Positions 45,870 to 54,337 are shown, counted from the first letter of the stretch. The stretch: DNA of 64,000 nucleotides from Oscillospiraceae bacterium (GCA_017461445.1 JAFTXW010000004.1:1-64000), one strand, 5' to 3'. Translations and numbers: made by a program. Notes: a model not told the origin generated them from the letters alone.

Positions 45870-45933
45870 TTAATTGTTTATTTCGTTTTGTTAGGTGCCG
45901 CCAGATAACACTTTGGAGTGCTATCTGGCGGTA
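45870..45933 (+). repeat. Island hairpin repeat, copy B
   Basis: TAATTGTTTATTTCGTTTTG then TTAG, then hairpin GCCGCCAGATAACACT-TTGG-AGTGCTATCTGGCGGT. Confidence 0.7.
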
Positions 45934-45937
45934 GTGC

Positions 45938-46495
45938 TTACATGGTCTGCCCTTCGTTGTAGTCGTAATCGTAACCACTGGAGCGCTGACCGTGGGCCTG
46001 CTTCTTTTCCTCAATTTTCTGCCGCTGCTTGCGGTCGATGGAATTTCTGCGGCGGATGTGCTGATTGGCACTGGTTTGGATCATACCCGCCAATCCCCGG
46101 AACAGTCCGAACACCGCAGACACCGTCTGCTGGTGTAGCCGTTCCTCCACTTTCTCCAAAAGCTGGGCGGCATATTCGTTGCCATGACTGGCGGATGCTC
46201 TCAGCCATTCCATACCTACTTCCAGATTCTGTGGCACGCCCTGCCCAAAGCAGTAGATTTTGCCAAGCTGGTATTCGGCATAGGTATTCCCTTGCTCCGC
46301 TGCCAGTTCGAACATGGAGATGGCTTTTGGAACATCACTTTCCAGATATAGTTTGCCCATGCCGTAGACCGCATCCACATTTCCCATGATGGCAGCCTTG
46401 TGCAGATACTCCCTGGCAAAATCCAGATTCTTCTCCGTGCCGATGCCGTGGAGATTCATACTGCCCAGGCGGTAGTACAGCTTGTCATCCGGCAT
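45938..46495 (-). pseudogene. C-terminal remnant of a relaxase with Sel1 repeats (MobL/MobP-like)
   Basis: The 185-aa frame consists of Sel1/TPR-like repeats (YRLGSMNLHG, YGMGKLYLES, YQLGKIYCFGQGVPQNLEVGMEWLRASASHGNEYAA) and a basic tail SIDRKQRQKIEEKKQAHGQ. That combination is what I know from the C-termini of large clostridial relaxases on mobilisable elements. No relaxase catalytic domain is present: upstream of 46495 the frame soon stops and the sequence becomes the truncated DUF6076 gene on the other strand. A free-standing Sel1 protein is the alternative. It marks the island as derived from a transferable element. Confidence 0.6.
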
Positions 46496-46496
46496 C

Positions 46497-47588
46497 TGAA
46501 CTTGGATCTTGATATAAAATACCTAACGGATCTGCATTTTCATCTGAAGCAGGTGACGAAAAATCTGAAGCTCCGCACAGATTACAGTGATGAGGAACGG
46601 TATGTAGGTTACGAGAAAACTGTCTGCTGGGGACAGGAATTGATTGACCAAATCGATGCTGTGTGGGTGACTTTGCCGCCGTATAACAGATTTGTCCAGC
46701 CATATCAGCTGCAGAAGAATAAATTGCGTGTTTGCCTTACCCGGTTTTCTGATATGCTGGACGGCGACCGTGCGGCGAATCCGCTGGGTGGATTGGAGTT
46801 TGACGAGGACGATGACGAAGAATATATCAGCACCACGGTGAAGTTCGTTCCCATTGATATGGATTGGTACTGGACTGATGGGGACAGCCAATATGCCATG
46901 GACAACCAACGGCGTATGAACGAACTGAACCAGGCAATCGAAGATCTGATGCAGCCTTACATCCACTGGGTGGAGGATGTACTCCGGGTGAAGTGCTGTC
47001 ATGAAAAACTGCTGACAGAGTTTCTGCACATCAAGCACGGGTTCCTGACGGAAGCAGACCTGGCAATGCAGTTTCAAGCCTATTTCAAAACGGAATCCAT
47101 GGCAGGTATGGCACACCGAAAGCTGAACGGACCGGCGCCGATCAGCTCCGGCCATGAGGTTTTCACTCCGGCTGGCGGTGCGCCGTTCCTGTGCGCCAGC
47201 TATGATTTTGATCGGCTTGGAGCGTTCCTCTATGAGGATTTCTTCCGGGGACTGGCAGAACACTACATCCCCAAGCGGTGTAGCAACTGTGGACGGTGGT
47301 TCCTGATCAATGCCGGAATCTACTCCGACTACTGCGAGAACCCACTGGTGGAGGACAAGACCTGCCGGATGGTCAGTGCCAGAAAGAAATACGATACCAA
47401 GTGCAAGGAAGATCCCATTTGGAACATTTACAACAAGGCATACAAGGCGCACTACGCAAGAGTTTTGAAAAAGAAAAATGTCCAAAGTGGAGTTTGAAGC
47501 CTGGTCACGGTATGCGGTAGAGCTGCGGGAACAGGCAGAGCGAAAAGAGATTTCCTTTGAGGACTATGTGCGGACGATCAAGAAATAG
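46497..47588 (+). pseudogene. DUF6076-like gene, 5'-truncated and frameshifted
   Basis: The frame 46400-47497 reads into a DUF6076-type C-terminus with zinc knuckle RCSNCGRWF...YCEN...CRMVSARKKY. Its first ~32 codons are antisense to the relaxase remnant, so the true 5' end was lost at a junction near 46497. At the A-rich stretch around 47468-47478 the frame runs out after KKKN. Shifting by one base continues as KKKMSKVEFEAWSRYAVELREQ to a stop at 47588, matching how the family ends. Function unknown; common on mobile elements. Confidence 0.6.
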
Positions 47589-48002
47589 TGCGCCCTTGCA
47601 GAAGAAAGTGCGGTCTTACAATGCGCTGTTCTTCACTATACTACTAGGACAAAAAACATGAAAAAGTCCAAGGCCAATTTTAGAGTTCTATAAAAATCAG
47701 CGTTTCAACCAAATCAGACACACGATCTATATGCAAAACCACCGCGCCGAGAACAGATTCGGTGCGGTGGTGCTGTCTTTGGGAGGCGAATAAAGGCCAA
47801 GTTCGCAACATCGCACGCATTTTTTGGTGCCCGGAATGTGCGAACTCGCAGTAAAGAAAAGTGCGAACAAGGAGAGCTTTATTTGCTTCTTTCGTTTTGA
47901 TAGTGATTACCTGACAACAACACCGTTTGTCGCCAGACAATATATTTGGAACTAATGACAGTTGCAATTTTGAGGAAGCCAAGGTAACATCACCAAAAAC
48001 TT
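47589..48002. other. Gene-free stretch with hairpin repeat
   Basis: No supported gene. It holds a hairpin CCACCGCGCCGA/TCGGTGCGGTGG (about 47739-47773) and hairpin repeat copy C. A 119-codon minus frame here is composed partly of the repeat and has no ribosome site. Confidence 0.5.
47878..47941 (+). repeat. Island hairpin repeat, copy C
   Basis: TATTTGCTTCTTTCGTTTTG then ATAG, then a weak hairpin around CCTGACAAC...GTCGCCAGAC. Confidence 0.6.
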
Positions 48003-48017
48003 TTGGAGGTGTTACAC

Positions 48018-48332
48018 TTGAAATCCATTTCTGAAGCAATGAAAGCCTATATGCTGACCCATCCCTTTGACTCCGGCGATCCAGATTGCCAGACGGTGCT
48101 GGATCAGCTCTACCATACCTACGCAGAATCCCATGAGCGCGATCCCCAAGAAATTGGTGACGGTTTTAAGGAATTGGAGGAGTATCTGTGTGTACTGCCC
48201 TTGGATAATAACAACGCGGTTTTTAATCTGTGTTGCCGCCTGTGCAGTGTATACGAGCGCAAAGCCTTCGTGGATGGCCTGCAATACGGTGCTGAGTTGA
48301 TGCTAGAGCTTGGAAAGGAGGTCAGCCGATGA
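48018..48332 (+). CDS. DUF6809-like small protein (first of pair), TTG start
   Basis: A 104-aa acidic helical protein without membrane segments or motifs. GGAGGTG lies 6 nt before TTG at 48018. The C-terminal part (LPLDNNNAVFNLCCRLCSVYERKAFVDGLQYGAELM) is mirrored in the next gene (IIYPVCKLCRDHKRSGFMEGIKVGMRL), so the pair arose by duplication. Similar proteins are frequent on clostridial mobile elements; I assign DUF6809 from memory only. Its stop overlaps the next start (ATGA). Confidence 0.62.
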   Translation: MKSISEAMKAYMLTHPFDSGDPDCQTVLDQLYHTYAESHERDPQEIGDGFKELEEYLCVLPLDNNNAVFNLCCRLCSVYERKAFVDGLQYGAELMLELGKEVSR

Positions 48333-48622
48333 ACCCCTACATTGCGAAACTGAAACAGCATATTGCGGATAACCCACCGAATTTGGGAGAGGCAGATTCC
48401 GTCCTGGGCTTGTTGTATGAATGTTTCAACGAAAACAATCCTTACGATAACGAGCAGATAAAGGCAGATTTTGAAGAACTGTACAAACAGATGAATGGAA
48501 TGCCACTACGAGAAATGGACAAGATTATCTATCCAGTCTGCAAGCTCTGCCGGGATCATAAACGCTCTGGCTTTATGGAGGGAATCAAGGTAGGAATGAG
48601 ATTAAGAGACGAGCTGAAATAG
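48329..48622 (+). CDS. DUF6809-like small protein (second of pair)
   Basis: A 97-aa paralogue of the preceding protein, sharing the C-terminal Cys-x-Leu-Cys...G-x-x-x-G pattern and overlapping it by 4 nt with GGAGG just upstream. Predicted all-helical and cytoplasmic. The tandem arrangement suggests a heteromeric pair, which is inference. Function unknown. Confidence 0.62.
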   Translation: MNPYIAKLKQHIADNPPNLGEADSVLGLLYECFNENNPYDNEQIKADFEELYKQMNGMPLREMDKIIYPVCKLCRDHKRSGFMEGIKVGMRLRDELK

Positions 48623-48711
48623 GATAATCGCACACAGGTAACAGAATAAGCGCAATGAAGCGGTGCCGTTCATAAGGACAGCACCGCTTTCTATAAAAAC
48701 TGCACAGATGG

Positions 48712-49119
48712 TCAATCATCTTTGCTAAAGGACAGGACTTCACCGGTATCGGCATGGATCTCATAATCATATTCCCAAGTGCCCTGGTGAAATTCCACAT
48801 CGTACTGGGGAATACCGTGTTCGATTTCATATTCCGTGTGCAGGCGGGACACCTGATCTGCGGTAAAACCGGCATGCTCCAGCGCAATTTTCTGCGCTTC
48901 CTCCAGTGTAATGTTGTGGGCCGGAACGGAAGAAGCGTAGGAAGTGTTTGGCGCAGCGGTGCCTTCCACAGCTTGGTTCAGAGCGTTACCAGCAGATTCT
49001 ACTTGCTCTGCCACTGTGTTCCCGGCGTTTTTAAGACTTTGCCCTGCGGATTGACATCCAGGCAATAAAATTACAGCCATTATCGTAATGATGGAAATAA
49101 TCAGCAAACGTTTTTTCAT
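48712..49119 (-). CDS. PepSY-domain lipoprotein
   Basis: A 135-aa exported lipoprotein: signal MKKRLLIISIITIMAVILLPGC with the lipid Cys near 22, a helical Ala/Gly-rich spacer, then one PepSY domain (about 70-135, ITLEEAQKIALEHAGF ... YDVEFHQGTWEYDYEIHADTGEVLSF). PepSY domains often restrain secreted peptidases. AAAGGAG before the ATG at 49119 decides the start; the longer frame has no site. Divergent from the MATE gene leader. Confidence 0.82.
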   Translation of the reverse strand: MKKRLLIISIITIMAVILLPGCQSAGQSLKNAGNTVAEQVESAGNALNQAVEGTAAPNTSYASSVPAHNITLEEAQKIALEHAGFTADQVSRLHTEYEIEHGIPQYDVEFHQGTWEYDYEIHADTGEVLSFSKDD

Positions 49120-49202
49120 ATAACCACTCCTTTCAAACAGGAGTAGTTTGTGCTGTGCGTTCAGAATCATACCCTGCTCATTTACTGTCAAGAAAAATCA
49201 TC

Positions 49203-49232
49203 TTGATTTTTTCTGCTGCTTTGTGATATAAT
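49203..49232 (+). promoter_or_regulatory. Promoter of the MATE leader transcript
   Basis: TTGATT (49203-49208), 18-nt spacer, TATAAT (49227-49232), about 150 nt before the MATE start codon. Confidence 0.65.
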
Positions 49233-49257
49233 ACGCAATAACTAAATATTCAACCGA

Positions 49258-49353
49258 CACGATACAAGAAGTGCATTTATGCAAACTGATACGACACAGC
49301 TTGCGGCCTTTCTGTATCGTTTTTTTGCGCATACGGAAGGTATGCGCTTTTTT
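49258..49353 (+). promoter_or_regulatory. Attenuator-like leader with two terminators and a leader ORF
   Basis: Terminator 1 pairs ACGATACA-GAAG (49259-49270) with CTTTCTGTATCGT (49308-49320) and is followed by seven T. Terminator 2 is GCGCATAC-GGAAG-GTATGCGC (49327-49347) followed by six T. A competing arm GATACGACAC lies between the arms of terminator 1. A frame from ATG 49279 runs through both stems (MQTDTTQLAAFLYRFFAHTE...). This is the layout of translation-sensing attenuators before antibiotic-resistance genes. Confidence 0.65.
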
Positions 49354-49385
49354 CGTGTCCAGAAAACAAGGAGGTTATCATCAAA

Positions 49386-50810
49386 ATGGATCACAAGTCC
49401 AATTCCTTTCTGGAAACAGAAAAAATCGGGGTGCTGATGCGCAAGTTTTCCATCCCCTGCGTCATCTCCCTGCTGGTGGGCGCGCTGTATAACATCGTCG
49501 ACCAGATCTTCATTGCCAATGCCGACTATCTCGGCTCCTATGGCAACGCCGCCAATACCGTGGTATTCCCGCTGACGGTGGTTGCCCTGGCTATCGCCGT
49601 TATGATCGGTGACGGCTGCTGCGCTTTCGTCAGCATTAGTCTCGGTGCAGGTAATAAAGAGGATGCCCATAAGAGTATCGGCAATTCCATCGTTCTGTGC
49701 ATCGTCAGCAGCCTGGTGCTGACTGCGGTGTACTTGATCTTCATGGAGCCGATCCTGACGCTGTTTGGCGGTAAGGTCAATGAGGAAACCTACGCCTATG
49801 CGGAAGAATACTTTTTCTGGATCACCCTGGGCATTCCTTTCTATATGTTCGGTCAGGCTATGAACCCCATTATCCGCTCTGACGGCAATCCGAAATTCGC
49901 TATGATCTCTACTGTAGCCGGTGCGGTCACGAATATCATCCTTGACCCTATTTTCATCTTCCCCATGAAGATGGGCATGATGGGCGCGGCTGTGGCTACG
50001 GTCATCGGCCAGATGCTCACCGCTGGCCTCTCCATTTGGTATCTGTTCCATATGAAGGCTGTGAAGCTGGAAAAGAGTAGCTTTAAACTGAGTGGCAGAA
50101 TCGTAAAGAAAACACTGGTTCTGGGTATCACCAGCTTCCTGTCCCAGGCTTCTCTGGTGGTCTCCATGGCTGCGGTGCAGAATATGTGTACCAAGTACGG
50201 TGCTATGGACGAGGTCTTCGGTCAGCCGGAATATGCACAGATCCCTCTGGCAGTACTGGGCATCGTCATGAAGTTCTTCCAGATCGCCATTTCCATCTCT
50301 GTCGGCATGGCAGCTGGCTGTATCCCTGTGGTTGGCTACAACATCGGTGCCAAGCGCAAGGACCGGGCGAAAACCCTGTTTACCTATCTGCTGATTGCGG
50401 AAGCCGTGGTGGGTGCAGTTGCGCTGATTATCGTGGAATTCTTCCCCCAGCAGCTGATCGGAATCTTCGGTGCCGCCAACGAGAGCGCTTACTATACAGA
50501 TTTTGCCGTCAAGAGCTTCCGCATCTATCTGTGCATGATGATCCTCGCCACAGTCAACAAGGGTACCTTCATTTATTTGCAGGCGCTGGGCAAGGCAGTG
50601 GAATCTACCATCATCTCCTTGGTTCGTGAGATCATTTTCGGCGTATTCCTGCCCATCCTGCTGCCGATCTTCTTTGGACTGGACGGTCTGCTGTATTCCT
50701 TCCCCGTGGCAGATATTCTGACGGCTGTTATTGCAGTATTCATTATCCGTCGGACTTATCAGGAGCTGAGCATCGACGATGGCGTGAAAAGAATTAAGGA
50801 AGGAACATAA
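49386..50810 (+). CDS. MATE-family multidrug/cation efflux transporter
   Basis: A 474-aa exporter with twelve predicted membrane helices in two six-helix halves. The MATE signatures are present: LYNIVDQIFI (about 34-43), GDGCCAFVSISLGAGN (about 74-89), the repeat-half counterpart GMAAGCIPVVGYNIGAKR, and NPIIRSDGNPKFAM. It probably expels cationic compounds in exchange for Na+ or H+; substrate unknown. AAGGAGG before the ATG. The strong leader attenuator suggests induction by a translation inhibitor. The MarR operon follows after a terminator. Confidence 0.9.
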   Translation: MDHKSNSFLETEKIGVLMRKFSIPCVISLLVGALYNIVDQIFIANADYLGSYGNAANTVVFPLTVVALAIAVMIGDGCCAFVSISLGAGNKEDAHKSIGNSIVLCIVSSLVLTAVYLIFMEPILTLFGGKVNEETYAYAEEYFFWITLGIPFYMFGQAMNPIIRSDGNPKFAMISTVAGAVTNIILDPIFIFPMKMGMMGAAVATVIGQMLTAGLSIWYLFHMKAVKLEKSSFKLSGRIVKKTLVLGITSFLSQASLVVSMAAVQNMCTKYGAMDEVFGQPEYAQIPLAVLGIVMKFFQIAISISVGMAAGCIPVVGYNIGAKRKDRAKTLFTYLLIAEAVVGAVALIIVEFFPQQLIGIFGAANESAYYTDFAVKSFRIYLCMMILATVNKGTFIYLQALGKAVESTIISLVREIIFGVFLPILLPIFFGLDGLLYSFPVADILTAVIAVFIIRRTYQELSIDDGVKRIKEGT

Positions 50811-50877
50811 CTGAGCAGGTGAATGTTCCTGCAAGAACTCCAGACCCAGTGGCTGAAAGTTAAAAAACCAAATTGAA

Positions 50878-50914
50878 GCAGATCCGCTGACAGTTTGTCG
50901 GCGGATCTTTTTTT
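50878..50914 (+). terminator. Terminator after the MATE gene
   Basis: AGATCCGCTGACA/TGTCGGCGGATCT stem with GTT loop, then TTTTTTTG. Confidence 0.9.
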
Positions 50915-50930
50915 GCGGAGACGTTCTATA

Positions 50931-50979
50931 TTGACAAGTTCATATAGGTTAACTATAATAAAGTTAAGATTGATGAACT
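50931..50979 (+). promoter_or_regulatory. marR promoter with concentric operator dyads
   Basis: TTGACA (50931-50936), 17-nt spacer, TATAAT (50954-50959). Two inverted repeats share one centre at about 50958: inner TTAAC/GTTAA (50949-50953 and 50963-50967) and outer AGTTCAT/ATGAACT (50937-50943 and 50973-50979). They cover the -10 box and start point, as expected for autorepression by the MarR protein. Confidence 0.8.
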
Positions 50980-50993
50980 ACCGAGGTGAACAT

Positions 50994-51425
50994 ATGGACT
51001 TATTATTTGAAGCAAATGCTGCATTGTCCTTGTTCTGCAAGAATTATATGGAGCTGAAAAAAGGCCTGCCCATCCGGCCCAGTGAGATGGGTGTGCTGAA
51101 CATCATCACAGGACGTCCCGGCCCCCATACACCTGTGATGGTTGCCCAGCTGCTGGGGGTGTCCAAGCCCATGATTACGGCCCTCCTGACTTCTCTGGCA
51201 GAAAAGGATTACATTACCAAAGAACCGTCCAAGGATGACAAGCGGGCCTATTACATTATCCCGACGGAAAAGGCCCTGGCGCTGGTGGAAAGCGCTAAAC
51301 AGGAAATGGACGGGCATTTTTCTCAGATGATCGATGGGATGGGCCAGGATAATTTTGAGACCCTGGTAAGGCTTGCGCAGATGGCCAACAAACTTCTGGA
51401 AGCGGACAGAGGTGAAAGGAAATGA
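50994..51425 (+). CDS. MarR-family transcriptional regulator
   Basis: A 143-aa winged-helix repressor with the MarR core (TPVMVAQLLGVSKPMITALLTSLAEKDYITKEPSKDDKRAYYIIPTEKA, about 43-91) and flanking dimerisation helices. ATG at 50994 follows GAGGTG; the longer frame starts upstream of the promoter and is rejected. It overlaps the next gene by ATGA. Likely autorepresses through the dyads at its promoter. It heads an operon with the flavin/PMP-binding protein and possibly the DUF5131 and amidohydrolase genes. Confidence 0.88.
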   Translation: MDLLFEANAALSLFCKNYMELKKGLPIRPSEMGVLNIITGRPGPHTPVMVAQLLGVSKPMITALLTSLAEKDYITKEPSKDDKRAYYIIPTEKALALVESAKQEMDGHFSQMIDGMGQDNFETLVRLAQMANKLLEADRGERK

Positions 51426-51832
51426 CCAAAGAAGGAATCTACGAATTTATTGCCCGGCAGAAGACTTCCCTTATTTCTTCTGTTGGCGAGGACGGCTACC
51501 CTGCCACCCGGGCGCTGATCCAGCCTGTGCTGATCGAAGAAAATGTGATATGGTTCGCTACCTACACCTCCTCCCGGAAGGTGCGGCATTACCTGTCCAA
51601 TCCCAAGGCCTGCGTCTATTTCTATGAGAAGGGCCGCAATTTTCAGGGTGTGGAGATCAAGGGCACCATGGAGGTCTGCACCGATCAGGCTACCAAGGAG
51701 CGGTTCTGGAAGCCCTTTTTCACCCGGTTCTACCGGAAGGGTGTCACGGACCCCGATTACTGTATTCTGAAATTCACTGGCTTTGAAGCCCAGTGGTTCG
51801 CCAGCCAGCGGACCCAAACCATCAAATTGTAA
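51422..51832 (+). CDS. Pyridoxamine 5'-phosphate oxidase-like FMN-binding protein
   Basis: A 136-aa split-barrel flavoprotein of the PNPOx-like family (TSLISSVGEDGYPATRALIQP near 14-34, WFATYTSSRKVRHYLSNPKACVYFYE near 44-69). Short members of this group bind FMN or F420 and reduce diverse small molecules. They are not real PNP oxidases. Translationally coupled to marR, so probably part of a response to the same compound. Confidence 0.82.
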   Translation: MTKEGIYEFIARQKTSLISSVGEDGYPATRALIQPVLIEENVIWFATYTSSRKVRHYLSNPKACVYFYEKGRNFQGVEIKGTMEVCTDQATKERFWKPFFTRFYRKGVTDPDYCILKFTGFEAQWFASQRTQTIKL

Positions 51833-51843
51833 GGAGAAAAACC

Positions 51844-52596
51844 ATGCAGAATGAACAGATCAACAAGGCAGTGCCCTGGAATCCGTGGCACGGCTGCAAG
51901 AAGGTAAGTCCCGGCTGTAAGAACTGTTTTGTTTATAAAATGGACAGAAGATATGGGCGTGACACCACGATCATCATCAAAGGAAAAACCACCTACGAAC
52001 TGAAGGATAAGGACTGTCCGCCTGGTTCCCTGGTCAAGCTCTGCTTCTCCTCCGACTTCTTTATCGAGGAAGCGGATGAATGGCGAAAGGGTTGCTGGGA
52101 TTTTATCCGGCGCAGACAGGACTGTATTTTTGTAACGACCACCAAGCGTCCCGAACGGATCAAGGACTGCGTTCCTCCCGATTGGGGCGACGGCTGGGAG
52201 CACGTGCATATCAGCATCTCCATTGAGAATCAGGAAATGGTGGATAAGCGCCTTGCCGCATTCCTGGCCGCCCCGGTCAAGCACCGGGAGGTGTTCTGCT
52301 CCCCGCTGATCGCGCCCATTTCTCTGGGCAAATATCTGGACACCGGGCTCATCAAATGCGTCAATGTGGGCGGTGAGATGTCCCCGAAGAACGAAGTCAG
52401 ACCCATTATGTGGGAGTGGGTTCGGGATCTGTTCCTTGAGGCAAAGGAGCGGGATATTGAGTTCTATTTCCATCAGTGCGGCTCCATGTTCATGCGTGAC
52501 GGTGTGAACATCGGCAAGTGGAAACTGAACGACCAGATCGCCCGTGCTGAGGAGATCCAGCACGAGCTGGAAGAAATGTACGGGTACACGAATTAA
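51844..52596 (+). CDS. DUF5131 (phage Gp37/Gp68-like) protein
   Basis: A 250-aa protein with the DUF5131 N-terminus WNPWHGCKKVSPGCKNCFVYKMDRR (residues 13-37) holding a C-x6-C-x2-C cysteine cluster reminiscent of radical-SAM/Fe-S enzymes. Later blocks include FVTTTKRPERI and VGGEMSPKNEVRP. The biochemical role is not established. AAGGAG before the ATG; 11 nt after the preceding gene. Confidence 0.8.
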   Translation: MQNEQINKAVPWNPWHGCKKVSPGCKNCFVYKMDRRYGRDTTIIIKGKTTYELKDKDCPPGSLVKLCFSSDFFIEEADEWRKGCWDFIRRRQDCIFVTTTKRPERIKDCVPPDWGDGWEHVHISISIENQEMVDKRLAAFLAAPVKHREVFCSPLIAPISLGKYLDTGLIKCVNVGGEMSPKNEVRPIMWEWVRDLFLEAKERDIEFYFHQCGSMFMRDGVNIGKWKLNDQIARAEEIQHELEEMYGYTN

Positions 52597-52608
52597 GGGG
52601 GAAGCACT

Positions 52609-53058
52609 ATGATCGAACTGAATCGCCTGGGCCTTGCCCAAAAGGGAATCGCGGTTGCTCCCACCCTTGTAATGATGGAAGCCTTCACCCGCAGCGGTCA
52701 GTTTGGCTATAAGGAAAGCGACTTTCCCAATGCATTGGCCGCAGTGCAGCTGCTGCATCAGTGCGGCGTGACGATCCTGGCAGGTACCGATGCCAATTCC
52801 GCTACTTATGTGCCTGCGGTTGGTTTCGGCGATACCCTCCACTATGAGATGGAGCTGCTAACGAAAGCAGGTATGACACCTATCGAGGTTCTTGCGGCGG
52901 CAACAAGCAAAAGCGCCGATGTTTTCGGTTTCCCAGCCGGCAGAATCGCCCCCGGTCAACCTGCCACCATGGTCCTTGTGGACGGCAGACCTGATTACAA
53001 AATCACCGACAGCGCCAAAATTCGCAAAATCTGGGTGAGAGGAGAGGAGATTCTGTGA
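52609..53058 (+). CDS. Amidohydrolase C-terminal fragment
   Basis: A 149-aa protein matching only the last third of imidazolonepropionase-type amidohydrolases (about 400 aa): VTILAGTDANSATYVPAVGFGDTLHYEMELLTKAGMTPIEVLAAATSKSADVFGFPAGRIAPGQPATMVLVDGRPD. It keeps the metal Asp of GTD but lacks the N-terminal HxH. GGGGG before the ATG, so it may still be translated. Probably a gene remnant, or half of a split enzyme. Overlaps the next start codon. Confidence 0.7.
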   Translation: MIELNRLGLAQKGIAVAPTLVMMEAFTRSGQFGYKESDFPNALAAVQLLHQCGVTILAGTDANSATYVPAVGFGDTLHYEMELLTKAGMTPIEVLAAATSKSADVFGFPAGRIAPGQPATMVLVDGRPDYKITDSAKIRKIWVRGEEIL

Positions 53059-54047
53059 GAATCATCACCATTGAAGAGCATATCCCCGGCACGCCCATCG
53101 CTGCCGCGTCCCGGATCGCTTCCGCTAAAGAAGCCCCCTATATGGCCAGTGCTCCGGGCAGTGGGCTGCCCTATATGCCCGATGGCACCATGTTCGACAT
53201 CTGCGAAAAACGGGTGGCGGATATGGATAAACACGGCATCGATATGCAGGTGGTGTCCTGTGCCTCCCAGTCCCAGTACATCCCGGCAACGCTGGCACCG
53301 TCTATCGTGAAAGCCGCCAATGACGAGCTGGCTGACGCTATTGCCAAATACCCCGGCCGCTTCGCCGCATTTGCGGCGCTGCCCTGGTCTGATCCAGAAA
53401 AGGCCGCACAGGAATTGGAGCGGGCGGTTACGAAGCTTGGCTTTAAGGGAGCGATCCTCTCCGGCCGTGCTTCTGCGGGGAAGGATTTTCTGGATGCGCC
53501 CCAGTTTACCCCTGTGCTGGAAGCCGCGCAAGCGCTGGATGTTCCCATTTATGTGCATCCGGCGGCTCCCATGCGCAATGTCCAGCAGTCCTACTATGAC
53601 GGGCTAGGAGATGAGCTCAGTGCGCGGCTTTCCCTCTATGGCTGGGGCTGGCATCACGAAGCAGGCATTCAGGTGCTGCGGATGATCCTGTCCGGTGCCT
53701 TTGAAAAATTCCCGAATTTGCAGCTGATCGCCGGACACTGGGGCGAGATGGTACCCTTCTTCCTGTCCCGGCTTGACCAGGCACTGCCCCAGAGTGTGAC
53801 AAAGCTGAACCGCACTCTCACGGAGACCTTCCGGCAGAATGTCTATGTGACCCCCAGTGGTATTTTTGATTATCCCCAGCTGAAGTTCTGCATAGAGGTG
53901 CTGGGTGCTGACCGGATCATCCACAGCGTGGATTTTCCGTTTATCTCCAATGAAGGTGCACGCCCCTTCATCGAAAATGCGCCCATCAGCGATGAGGAGA
54001 AAGAAAAGATCGCCCACGGGAATGCCGAAGCACTGCTCGGCTTGTGA
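53055..54047 (+). CDS. Amidohydrolase 2 family protein (ACMSD/gamma-resorcylate decarboxylase type)
   Basis: A 330-aa TIM-barrel metal hydrolase or decarboxylase. Visible metal-site elements include VHPAAP (about 175-180), AGHWGEMVPF (about 228-237) and the final SVDFPF (about 293-298), as in ACMSD-like enzymes. The usual N-terminal D-x-H appears as IEEHIPG. Starts with GTG overlapping the upstream stop, with GAGAGGAG upstream. Substrate unknown; aromatic acid decarboxylation is one option. Confidence 0.82.
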   Translation: MRIITIEEHIPGTPIAAASRIASAKEAPYMASAPGSGLPYMPDGTMFDICEKRVADMDKHGIDMQVVSCASQSQYIPATLAPSIVKAANDELADAIAKYPGRFAAFAALPWSDPEKAAQELERAVTKLGFKGAILSGRASAGKDFLDAPQFTPVLEAAQALDVPIYVHPAAPMRNVQQSYYDGLGDELSARLSLYGWGWHHEAGIQVLRMILSGAFEKFPNLQLIAGHWGEMVPFFLSRLDQALPQSVTKLNRTLTETFRQNVYVTPSGIFDYPQLKFCIEVLGADRIIHSVDFPFISNEGARPFIENAPISDEEKEKIAHGNAEALLGL

Positions 54048-54070
54048 TCGAGCAAAGCTTCACTGAGATG

Positions 54071-54142
54071 TTTTAATTGTTACTTCGTATTGATAGTTGC
54101 CGCCTGATGGTATCGGATGATACCATCAGGCGGCAACTTCTT
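54071..54142 (+). repeat. Island hairpin repeat, copy D
   Basis: TAATTGTTACTTCGTATTG then ATAG, then the most perfect hairpin of the family, GTTGCCGCCTGATGGTATC-GGAT- and its full 19-nt complement. 54143-54337 beyond it has no supported gene. Confidence 0.75.
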
Positions 54143-54337
54143 TCTTGAAAAAATAATTTACAATTTTCGAGAGCTGTCGGATGCAAAGCCGAATTTACAT
54201 ACTCAGAACATTTTCATGGTCTTGGCGCTTCCTTCTGTGCCGGGGTAGTGGTACGGGAATAGGTGGCCGGGGGAAGATGATCGGAAAAGCGGCCTGACAT
54301 TCGGGATTCGCCCAATCGCGTGGCTGCTCTTGTAAAA

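Noticed and set aside
45649..46071. 140-aa minus-strand ORF overlapping the relaxase remnant
   Set aside because: Different frame from the Sel1 repeats and crosses two inverted repeats; treated as a shadow.
47680..48039. 119-aa minus-strand ORF
   Set aside because: Overlaps hairpin repeat C and the start of a better supported plus-strand gene; no ribosome site and unnatural composition.
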